From positions 1-16,668 of the forward strand of contig JAIWOS010000020.1 in the NCBI GenBank assembly GCA_020217265.1: a stretch of 16,668 bases of DNA, written 5' to 3'. Below, one piece after another: positions 1-7,284 of the stretch. Both the position numbers and the translations under genes were made by a program. Origin of the DNA: Thiobacillus sp. (GTDB taxonomy: Bacteria; Pseudomonadota; Gammaproteobacteria; Burkholderiales; Thiobacillaceae). Under the pieces are notes generated by a model. The model was not told the DNA's origin, did no database searches, and saw only the letters and a program-made list of their open reading frames with translations. Numbering within the stretch: the stretch's first letter is position 1; every line of letters begins with the position of its first letter.

Positions 1-1224
<1,224 letters not shown>

Positions 1225-1412
1225 TCGAGTGCGTCCCAGAGGCGAGGTGTTCGAGTTGGTCGAGAAACCTGTCGCGCTGCGTGCAGTTGTGTTTCTTCTT
1301 GGCTGCATATTCCAGGGCGGAAAACTCGTTAGCATCGCTCGCCGCGTAAGCCTCGTGGATGATCGGAAAGCATACCCAACGCGAGAAATCAGGGGGTGAA
1401 AATCAGTGTTTC
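1225..1412 (-). mobile_element. IS5-like transposase N-terminal remnant, direct-repeat copy A
   Basis: This ~188-bp stretch is nearly identical, in the same orientation, to 6951-7140. On the minus strand it reads FPIIHEAYAASDANEF, then SALEYAAKKKHNCTQRDRFL and DQLEH. After a shift of one base it continues as WDALERVIAPHY. The order (EYAAKK...RDRFLDQLE...W-DALE..I.PHY) is the layout of the N terminus of IS5-family transposases, where a VPW-type segment joins the two blocks. Here the joining codons are one base short, so the frame is broken, and no catalytic DDE part follows. It starts about 15 bases beyond the stop of the TolC-like gene. The IS5 assignment rests on motif memory, not a search; the repeat itself is seen directly. 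Terminal inverted repeats and target duplications were not identified. Confidence 0.65.
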
Positions 1413-1428
1413 CCTAGGGAGACAATCC

Positions 1429-2850
1429 TCAAAAACTAGGCTGCAGAATCCACAGACCGAGTTGCCCCATGCTTGCCGCAAGGCGCACTCGGGCCGCATG
1501 CCAGTCGGTCTCTGCGTCCACTTTGAGGCGTTCGGTTTCCGCCTGGATTCGCTGGGCCTCGAGCCAGTCCGTGATTCCCACGACACCTTCCCGATACCGA
1601 CCCTCGGTGACGTGCAAGGTTTGCTTGACGCTGCCTGCCAGTGCCAGCACGGCTAGCCTGTTATCCCGGGCGGCCGTCCAGTCCTGATAGGCTGCCCAGA
1701 GTTCCTGCCTGACCTGTCGACGAACAGCGGCAAGCGCCACGCGCTGGCTTTCAAGCTCGGCATCTGCGGCCCGCGCCCGGTAATGCGGTTCAAACCCCTG
1801 AAACAGCGGGACACTCAGTTGCACACCGATGGATACAACATTATCAGGGGATAAGACACTGCTGTTTGGTGGGGGGGAGCGAACATACTGGCCATTCAAG
1901 GTCAGTGCAGGTCTGGCTTCTGCCTTGACGAGACGGAGACGTTGCTCTGCAGCCGAAACTTCGGCCATCGCCGCGGTCACCGCGGGATGGCGGTCCAGCA
2001 TGTCGTCGGACAACTGATCATAAGTTGGAACCGAGTCGTGTCGCAGATTCAGGTCAGCCAGGTCGGGGAGTTGCAATTCGGTTTCGGGCGACAATCCGAG
2101 CGTCAATGCCAGCCTGCCCCTTGCCTTCCGCCACGCGCGTTCTGCCTGCACGCGTTCTGCCGTGGCGCGGGAAGCGGCCGCCTCCGCCATCAACTTGTCC
2201 GTCAGAGCGGTTACTCCAGCTTCGTGAAGCGCCGTTGCGGTCTCGAGTGCGAGCACTGCGAGCCTCTCGGCTTCCCGGCTCGCACGCCAGCCCGCGTGCA
2301 TGCGGGCACTGTCGAGATAGGCCTGAAGAAAATCCAGCATGGCATCCTGCAAGGCCCGATCATGACCGGCATTGGCTGCGTCGAGCAGGGCGCGGGCCTG
2401 CTCCAGACGCGCACCGCGTCGTCCCATGTCGAGCAGCAGCCAATTCATGCGGATGCTGTATCCGCGTGTCGTGGCACTGAATTCCGTTCCCAGGGATCGT
2501 TGGTAGTCCTGTTCAGTTCGCGCGTAGTCCAGGGTCGACGAAAACTGGGGAAGGTACGCCCCCTTGGCCAGTCCGATCTCGGCTGCACGCATCTGCGCCT
2601 GCCGCCAGGATCGCTGTGCTTCGGGATGGTGACACAACGCCCGCGTGAGGGCTTCGAGCATGTCGAGTGGACTGTCCGGTGCACCAAACTTGCAGGTCGG
2701 ATCGTCTGCATTGGCTTGCCCACGAGCCACGCTGTAATGCTGGCTGACGTGTCGGCCTGTGCCAAAGGGATCCTCTAGCAACGAGGCTTCCGCCGACCAT
2801 GAGACGAGAACGGCTAACCACAGTCGGCCCCCCCTTCCTCTCCGCATCAC
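1429..2850 (-). CDS. TolC-family outer-membrane channel of the peptide exporter
   Basis: This protein forms the outer-membrane exit duct of a type I secretion system, docking to the HlyD-type adaptor encoded upstream. It has about 473 residues, the usual TolC-family length. A hydrophobic signal segment (LWLAVLVSWSAEAS) lies near the N terminus. Two repeated halves follow with long helices rich in Ala, Arg, Glu and Gln, as in the TolC alpha-barrel. Typical end-of-strand phrases are visible, such as LLLDMGRRGARLEQA in the first half and SVPLFQGFEPHYRARAA in the second. The start is either GTG at 2850 or ATG at 2847; both overlap the TGA stop of the ABC gene (GTGATG/TGATG), so translation is probably coupled. 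It is the last gene of the exporter operon. There is no clear terminator before the transposase remnant at 1412. Role as TolC-type channel is near certain; the cargo is inferred from context. Confidence 0.92.
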   Translation of the reverse strand: MMRRGRGGRLWLAVLVSWSAEASLLEDPFGTGRHVSQHYSVARGQANADDPTCKFGAPDSPLDMLEALTRALCHHPEAQRSWRQAQMRAAEIGLAKGAYLPQFSSTLDYARTEQDYQRSLGTEFSATTRGYSIRMNWLLLDMGRRGARLEQARALLDAANAGHDRALQDAMLDFLQAYLDSARMHAGWRASREAERLAVLALETATALHEAGVTALTDKLMAEAAASRATAERVQAERAWRKARGRLALTLGLSPETELQLPDLADLNLRHDSVPTYDQLSDDMLDRHPAVTAAMAEVSAAEQRLRLVKAEARPALTLNGQYVRSPPPNSSVLSPDNVVSIGVQLSVPLFQGFEPHYRARAADAELESQRVALAAVRRQVRQELWAAYQDWTAARDNRLAVLALAGSVKQTLHVTEGRYREGVVGITDWLEAQRIQAETERLKVDAETDWHAARVRLAASMGQLGLWILQPSF

Positions 2851-5039
2851 ATCACCGCCTCGGTAGGCTCCCCCTTCATTGCCCGGCGAATCGCCGCAAA
2901 GTTATCGGGAGGCAGGTTCGCCACGATGCGGCCATGGCGCAACACGACCACCCGGTCGGCGGTCGCGATGGTCTGGGGGCGGTGGGCGATGATGATGCGC
3001 GTGAGATCGAGGCTGCGAATGGCCGCATTCACGCGCTCTTCGGATTCGATGTCGAGACTGCTGGTCGCCTCGTCGAGCACGAGGATCTGCGGCTCCCGGT
3101 ACAGCGCGCGTGCCAGCAGCACACGCTGTTTCTGGCCGCCCGAGAGCACCGTGCCCATGTCGCCCACCAGGGTGTTGTAAGCCATGGGCATCGCCTCGAT
3201 ATCCTCATGAATGTCGGCCAGACGGGCACATTTTTCGATCCGCTCCCGATCAGCCGCCGGGTCGAAAAAGGCTATGTTGTCTGCCAGCGATCCAGCGAAC
3301 AGCAGATCATCCTGCGTCACCGCGCCAACCAGCCTGCGGATGCGTTGCGGTCCAATCTGCCGGATATCGGTGCCAAAAAAACAGATCTGCCCGGCGTCGA
3401 TCGCGCGCAACCCCAGGAGAACATGCATCAGCGTCGTCTTTCCACTCCCCGAAGGCCCGACGATGGCAACCGATTCCCCGCGCTCGATCCGGAGATCGAC
3501 ATCCTGGAGCACCCAGGGGGACAGCGCCCCGTAACGGAAACTGACCTTGCTCAATTCCACACACGGTCTGTCGGATGTCGTGTCGAACGTGGCCGCTTCG
3601 GCTCCGTTCGTTTCGAGCTCGATACGGTCCGGTTCCGGTTCGCTCAGCGCGATATCGGCCAGCCGCTCCCCGTGCAGCCGTAACATGCGCAACTCGAAAA
3701 GATGATCGATGAGCGTGGTGCCGCGCTGGCCGAACTGGTCCTTGTAGGCAAGAAACGCCATCAAGGCACCTACCGTGAACTGGTTGTCCATGACCAGCGA
3801 CGCGCCCAGGGCGATGATCGTGACTCGCTCGAGGCCGAACATGAACCCATTGATGTGCCGGTAGAACAATTGCATTTTCTGGGTGCGCACTCCGGCATTG
3901 ATCTCGTCCACCACCAGCGTCAGCCAGGTGTTGCGGCGCTCGCCCGTGCGCTGGAACAACTTGATCGGCTTGATGCCGCGCACGGTTTCCAGAAAATGCG
4001 ACTGCTGCCTGGCGGCATGCACGATCTGCTCCTCGGTCGCCAGCCTGAAGGGGCGCCACCACAGCCAGCGTATCAGGGCAAACGCGAGCATCACCCCCAG
4101 GGCAATGCCGGCCAGCTTGGGACTGTAGACGAACATGACCGCCAGCACGACGAGGGACATGACGCCATCAAGTACTGCCTCGATGAACTGCGACGTGATG
4201 CTCCGCTGAATCACGTCGACCGATCCGAAGCGGGAGACGATGTCACCAAGATGCCTGTTTTCGAAAAAATGCAGCGGCAAGCGCAGAAGATGTGTGAACA
4301 GATTGCTCCGCCACTGCAGATTGAGTGTCGTGGACAGGTAGAGCATCACCCAACCGCGCAAGAGCCCGATGGCCTGCTGGAACAGCACCAGCAAACCAAA
4401 GGCAAGCGCCAATGTCACCAGCAAGTCCCGGTCATTGGCCACGATCACGTCGTCGATCACCCACTGCAGATAGAACGGGCTGACAATGATGAAGACTTCG
4501 AGCACCAGCGCCAGCGCCAAAACCTGGATGAGCGACGGGACGAGTCCCGATACGCGCCCCATCAACTGTGAGAGCGTCACACGCTGTTTCACGACCGCCG
4601 GCATGAAGCCCTCGTCCGGCCAGGCCTCCAATGCCACGCCGGTGAAGCTTCGCGACACGTCCTCGCGGGACAACTCGCGCACCCCGACCGCCGGATCGTG
4701 GATCACGATGGATTTGCCGCGCACCTCCTTCAGGACAACGAAATGATTGAAGTTCCAGTGCAATATGCACGGGCGCCGCAATTCACCGAGGTCGTCCAGT
4801 TCGAGTTTCACCGCGCGGGTCGCCAGCGACATTGCGCCGGCAATCTGCACCAGCTGGTTGAGGGTCACGCCCATCATCGATACGGTGAAGCTGCGGCGAA
4901 GACTGGCAAGATCGATTTTCAGGCCATGGTAGCCGGCCACCATGGCAAGGCAGGCGAGCCCGCACTCGGCAGCCTCGTTCTGCAGGATGAGCGGCAGTTT
5001 GCGGCCGATGCCGAATGCCAGTGACGGAGTCTGATTCAT
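2847..5039 (-). CDS. C39-peptidase ABC exporter (CvaB/RaxB-type bacteriocin transporter)
   Basis: This inner-membrane protein cuts double-glycine leaders and exports the released peptide using ATP. Its 730 residues match the family. The N-terminal C39 peptidase domain has catalytic Cys26 in AECGLACLAM, His99 in HWNFNHFVVL and Asp115 in IHDPAVG, so proteolysis should be active, unlike HlyB-type exporters that have lost the Cys. The six-helix membrane domain spans about residues 165-450. The nucleotide-binding domain has Walker A GPSGSGKT at about 528-535, the signature LSGGQKQR near 630, Walker B ILVLDEATSSLD near 650 and the H-loop IIIAHRP. The gene begins 19 bases after the HlyD-type gene and overlaps the TolC-type gene, forming one operon. 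The obvious substrate is the double-glycine peptide encoded at 6640-6461. Confidence 0.96.
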   Translation of the reverse strand: MNQTPSLAFGIGRKLPLILQNEAAECGLACLAMVAGYHGLKIDLASLRRSFTVSMMGVTLNQLVQIAGAMSLATRAVKLELDDLGELRRPCILHWNFNHFVVLKEVRGKSIVIHDPAVGVRELSREDVSRSFTGVALEAWPDEGFMPAVVKQRVTLSQLMGRVSGLVPSLIQVLALALVLEVFIIVSPFYLQWVIDDVIVANDRDLLVTLALAFGLLVLFQQAIGLLRGWVMLYLSTTLNLQWRSNLFTHLLRLPLHFFENRHLGDIVSRFGSVDVIQRSITSQFIEAVLDGVMSLVVLAVMFVYSPKLAGIALGVMLAFALIRWLWWRPFRLATEEQIVHAARQQSHFLETVRGIKPIKLFQRTGERRNTWLTLVVDEINAGVRTQKMQLFYRHINGFMFGLERVTIIALGASLVMDNQFTVGALMAFLAYKDQFGQRGTTLIDHLFELRMLRLHGERLADIALSEPEPDRIELETNGAEAATFDTTSDRPCVELSKVSFRYGALSPWVLQDVDLRIERGESVAIVGPSGSGKTTLMHVLLGLRAIDAGQICFFGTDIRQIGPQRIRRLVGAVTQDDLLFAGSLADNIAFFDPAADRERIEKCARLADIHEDIEAMPMAYNTLVGDMGTVLSGGQKQRVLLARALYREPQILVLDEATSSLDIESEERVNAAIRSLDLTRIIIAHRPQTIATADRVVVLRHGRIVANLPPDNFAAIRRAMKGEPTEAVM

Positions 5040-5058
5040 GGGCTGCGCGTCGCTCCGT

Positions 5059-6315
5059 TCACAATTTTCCCGACAGGCTGAGCAGCGGTTCCAGTGCCCA
5101 TTCGTACAGGCGGCGGCTCTCGCTCATCAGATCCGCCTCGAGCAGCATCCCTGTCTGCAGGGCGACGGGCTTGCCGTAGGCCATGATCGACTGGTCCTGA
5201 AGCGCTACCTTCACCAGATACATGGGTTCCCCTCCCTGTTCGCCCTTTGCCGCGCCCAGTTCCGCAGGCAGCATCGGCGCGCGCGACACACTCAGCACAC
5301 GGCCTTCCGGCTGCCCGAATTTCTGGTAGGGAAAGGCGTGCAGGCGCAAGCGGACTCGCGTTCCCGCCCGCACGAACCCGGCGCTGCGACTCGGCGCGTA
5401 CAGATGTGCGATCAGCCGGGAGCCCTGCGGGACCACGCTTACCAGCGTCTGCCCGGCCTCGACGGCCTGACCCGGCTCGACCAGTGGCGCCGTGGCCACC
5501 CCGGGTGACGGGGACGGCACGCTGACGCCGCGACGCCCCTCGCTGAGCGTCAACTCCTGCTGATTGCCGGCAATTTCGCGCGCCAGTTGTGACAACTGGG
5601 CCTCGTAGCGGATTCGTGACGCAACCAACTCGCGCTGACGGTCTGCCATCTCTCGCCGAATGCGTACCTGATCACGTTCAAGACCGCGCAACTGCGCCGC
5701 CTGATCGAGCGCGTCCGACTTCTTCTGCTCGTATTGCTCACGTGAAACGTATTTTTTTTCCAGCAATTCGGAGTAGCGCCGCTCGACTTCAATAGAGAGA
5801 CTCGTTCGCTGCTGCTGCAGCGCGATCGCTTTGGCCAGTTTTTCCTCTTCGCTATCCAGCCCGGCAATCTGGCGATGCAGTCCCACGCTTTCCTCGGCCT
5901 GCAATTGCCGAATTTGACGCGCTTCTTCGGAGAGTAGCGCACCCTGAGTACGCACCTGCTCGCCTATCCTCGCCTCGATCTCCCCGCCGTTGCTGGTCTG
6001 CCGCTCACCTGAGAGTACGTACAGAATTTCGCCCGCCCGGATGGTCTGGCCTTCGTCAACCCTGCGTTCCGCAATTCGCCCTGCCTGCGGGGCTGTGATT
6101 CTTATCAGCCCCATATCGGGCATCATCAAACCCGCCACGGTACTACGCCGGGTGTAGGTGCCCAGCGTCAGCACCAGCACAACGGCGAGCCCGATTAGAA
6201 AGGCCAGAAAACTGAGGACACGGTAATTTGTGGGCTGGATGAGTACGACCTCGCCCATCCAGCGGGGTCGGTGCGTCTGAAGGGCTTCGCGCCGAAACAG
6301 CGACTTGCGCGTCAT
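5059..6315 (-). CDS. HlyD/CvaA-type membrane fusion protein
   Basis: This periplasmic adaptor links the C39 ABC exporter to the TolC-type channel. It has 418 residues. A single membrane helix at about residues 33-53 (LSFLAFLIGLAVVLVLTLG) follows a basic cytoplasmic start. The first half of the lipoyl-like domain (ITAPQAGRIAERRVDEGQTI) comes next. A long coiled coil rich in Glu, Gln, Arg and Leu covers about 105-265, followed by the second lipoyl half (VEPGQAVEAGQTLVSVVPQG) and the beta-barrel. The C terminus ALEPLLSLSGKL resembles the closing phrase of colicin V secretion protein CvaA and its relatives. No strong Shine-Dalgarno precedes the ATG, so expression may be modest. It is the first gene of the exporter operon and lies 145 bases after the peptide gene, with a terminator in between. 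Confidence 0.95.
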   Translation of the reverse strand: MTRKSLFRREALQTHRPRWMGEVVLIQPTNYRVLSFLAFLIGLAVVLVLTLGTYTRRSTVAGLMMPDMGLIRITAPQAGRIAERRVDEGQTIRAGEILYVLSGERQTSNGGEIEARIGEQVRTQGALLSEEARQIRQLQAEESVGLHRQIAGLDSEEEKLAKAIALQQQRTSLSIEVERRYSELLEKKYVSREQYEQKKSDALDQAAQLRGLERDQVRIRREMADRQRELVASRIRYEAQLSQLAREIAGNQQELTLSEGRRGVSVPSPSPGVATAPLVEPGQAVEAGQTLVSVVPQGSRLIAHLYAPSRSAGFVRAGTRVRLRLHAFPYQKFGQPEGRVLSVSRAPMLPAELGAAKGEQGGEPMYLVKVALQDQSIMAYGKPVALQTGMLLEADLMSESRRLYEWALEPLLSLSGKL

Positions 6316-6401
6316 CTGCGAAGCGTGCTGCGCGCTGAGAGCGCCGTGTAGGTAAAAGGTGTACGGATCATGTGGTCTGGCGCGTCCTTCGCGCAGGCAA
6401 A

Positions 6402-6429
6402 CAAAAAGCCCACTTTCGCGGGCTTTTTG
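6402..6429 (-). terminator. Intrinsic terminator between the peptide gene and the exporter operon
   Basis: A perfect 10-bp stem (CAAAAAGCCC at 6402-6411 with GGGCTTTTTG at 6420-6429) encloses an 8-base loop. Because the stem carries A5 on one side and T5 on the other, it has a U-tract on either strand and could act in both directions. It lies 31 bases after the stop of the minus-strand peptide gene. The peptide message would mostly end here and only read-through would reach hlyD, giving more peptide than exporter. Confidence 0.85.
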
Positions 6430-6430
6430 C

Positions 6431-6446
6431 CGGGCTATTCAGCCCG
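6431..6446. other. Second small hairpin next to the terminator
   Basis: CGGGCT at 6431-6436 pairs perfectly with AGCCCG at 6441-6446 around the loop ATTC. On the minus strand it lies between the peptide stop codon and the main terminator, so it may stabilise the 3' end of the short peptide mRNA or add to termination. It has no U-tract of its own. Confidence 0.5.
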
Positions 6447-6460
6447 AGTGCCGCTATCGA

Positions 6461-6640
6461 TCAGCGGAACAGGCCACCAAGGAGGCCCATTGCCCCGCCG
6501 AGCAGGCTGCCAAGAAGCGTGAAAGTGCCGCCGGGGGTCAAATTGAACCCGCCGTTCAGGATCGGGTTGTCGCCCACAGCAATGGACAGGCCACCGGACA
6601 CTTCGGACATTTCTGCTTTGTTCAGGACTTCGATCGACAT
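6461..6640 (-). CDS. Double-glycine-leader peptide precursor (candidate microcin/class II bacteriocin)
   Basis: This 59-residue precursor has a classic double-glycine leader. With start ATG 6640-6638 (GGAGGA ends six bases upstream) the leader is MSIEVLNKAEMSEVSGG. It has Leu at -12, Glu at -8, Met at -7, Val at -4 and Gly-Gly at -2/-1, which is the consensus read by C39 peptidases. An in-frame GTG at 6646 is possible but directly abuts the Shine-Dalgarno. The predicted core has 42 residues. Its first half is polar and Gly/Asn/Pro-rich (LSIAVGDNPILNGGFNL) and its last ~20 residues are strongly hydrophobic and glycine-spaced (TLLGSLLGGAMGLLGGLFR). It has no Cys, and no modifying enzyme is nearby, so an unmodified membrane-active peptide is the simplest reading. 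Antibacterial activity is an inference; a signalling or surface role is also possible. Confidence 0.88.
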   Translation of the reverse strand: MSIEVLNKAEMSEVSGGLSIAVGDNPILNGGFNLTPGGTFTLLGSLLGGAMGLLGGLFR

Positions 6641-6647
6641 TTTCACT

Positions 6648-6653
6648 CCTCCA
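6648..6653 (-). promoter_or_regulatory. Shine-Dalgarno that fixes the peptide start
   Basis: On the minus strand GGAGGA is followed directly by GTGAAAATG. The spacing is zero to the GTG and six bases to the ATG at 6640, so the ATG is the better start and shortens the leader from 19 to 17 residues. Confidence 0.8.
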
Positions 6654-6682
6654 ATCAGTTTGGTTGATAATATTACCGTTAA

Positions 6683-6708
6683 GTCAATAGTTAAAAGTAT
6701 CTATTGAC
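6683..6708. promoter_or_regulatory. Perfect 8-bp inverted repeat, operator-like, just downstream of the peptide promoter
   Basis: GTCAATAG at 6683-6690 and CTATTGAC at 6701-6708 are perfect inverse copies separated by 10 bases (centre spacing 18 bp). It lies immediately after the expected transcription start of the peptide gene, the usual place for a repressor operator. The regulator is unknown and is not encoded in the window by anything I recognise. An alternative is a weak A+T-rich hairpin in the 5' leader of the mRNA. Confidence 0.5.
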
Positions 6709-6719
6709 CACGGTTTGGT

Positions 6720-6748
6720 TATATTATTTTGATTGCTCGCATTGTCAA
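6720..6748 (-). promoter_or_regulatory. Sigma-70-type promoter for the peptide gene
   Basis: On the minus strand a consensus -35 TTGACA (6748-6743) is followed after 17 bases by AATATA (6725-6720), or after 16 by TAATAT. The region is A+T-rich in an otherwise G+C-rich genome. The start would fall near 6713, leaving a ~70-base leader before the ATG at 6640. Confidence 0.7.
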
Positions 6749-6950
6749 GTATTGCGATGCTTTTTTTATGGGCTCGGCTGGTTGATTTTTGATCGCCCAT
6801 AAGCGGTGTACGCGGCGACCCACCGACTGGATGCAAGACGATTAAAAAATTTATGCCGGGGAGTTATGCCGGGGTGCAACGGATATCCAGCAAGTCATCT
6901 ATCGACAGATGAATGCCGAGTCAGTGCCACCACGAACAGGCTTGATTAAC
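6749..6950. other. A+T-rich gene-free region with a short tandem repeat
   Basis: No gene is visible. TTATGCCGGGG occurs twice, at 6851-6861 and 6864-6874, two bases apart. Only very short frames (under 30 codons) occur, none with a ribosome binding site. The part next to 6950 may be decayed continuation of the transposase remnant (reading DALELIKP on the minus strand ends near here). Confidence 0.45.
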
Positions 6951-7140
6951 TCGAGTGCGTCCCGGAGAACGGGGCGCTCGCGTTAGTCGAGAAACCTGTC
7001 GCGCTGCGTGCAGTTGTGTTTCTTCTTGGCTGCATATTCCAGGGCGGAAAAACTCGTTAGCATCGCTCGCCGCGTAAGCCTCGTGGATGATCGGAAATCT
7101 TCGCCCATGCAAGAAATCAGGTTGTGAAAATCAGCGTTTC
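6951..7140 (-). mobile_element. IS5-like transposase N-terminal remnant, direct-repeat copy B
   Basis: This is the second copy of the ~190-bp sequence found at 1225-1412, in the same orientation, with long stretches identical. On the minus strand it starts FPIIHEAYAASDANEF. It then has one extra T compared with copy A (five instead of four), which breaks the frame. After correction the reading EYAAKKKHNCTQRDRFLD continues, meets a TAA and then, past a short divergent stretch, resumes as RDALELIKP. In intact IS5-family proteins the equivalent is a PW-DALLELIKPHYP-like segment. It is therefore a dead 5' fragment with lesions different from those of copy A. Together the copies bracket the peptide-export cassette. 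Confidence 0.65.
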
Positions 7141-7183
7141 ACCAAGCTAACGTGTCGTCCGTACCCCGACTTCTTGCCGCCCT

Positions 7184-7202
7184 CATGCGCGGCCCGCGCA
7201 TG
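7184..7202. repeat. Perfect G+C-rich palindrome downstream of the PEP-CTERM gene
   Basis: CATGCGCGG (7184-7192) and CCGCGCATG (7194-7202) are perfect inverse copies around one C. It lies 82 bases past the stop of the minus-strand PEP-CTERM gene. No U-tract follows on either strand, so it is not a canonical intrinsic terminator; a protein-binding palindrome or an mRNA 3'-end structure fits. Confidence 0.45.
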
Positions 7203-7224
7203 GCATCACCGGGCACATCGACTT

Positions 7225-7252
7225 TGTTTGCAACAGCGACCATTTGCAAACA
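7225..7252. repeat. 9-bp inverted repeat with a 10-base spacer
   Basis: TGTTTGCAA at 7225-7233 and TTGCAAACA at 7244-7252 are perfect inverse copies. It lies 33 bases past the stop of the PEP-CTERM gene, so it would form the first hairpin in the 3' untranslated part of that message. There is no U-tract; factor-binding or RNA stabilisation are both open. Confidence 0.45.
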
Positions 7253-7284
7253 GGCCGACATCCAGCACACGCGGGCTGATCGCA

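Noticed and set aside
6735..6767. Plus-strand terminator-like hairpin (GCTCGCA with TGCGATGC, one bulge) followed by T7
   Set aside because: It overlaps the -35 box of the minus-strand peptide promoter and no plus-strand gene needs ending here. The stem is short and bulged, so I treat it as chance.
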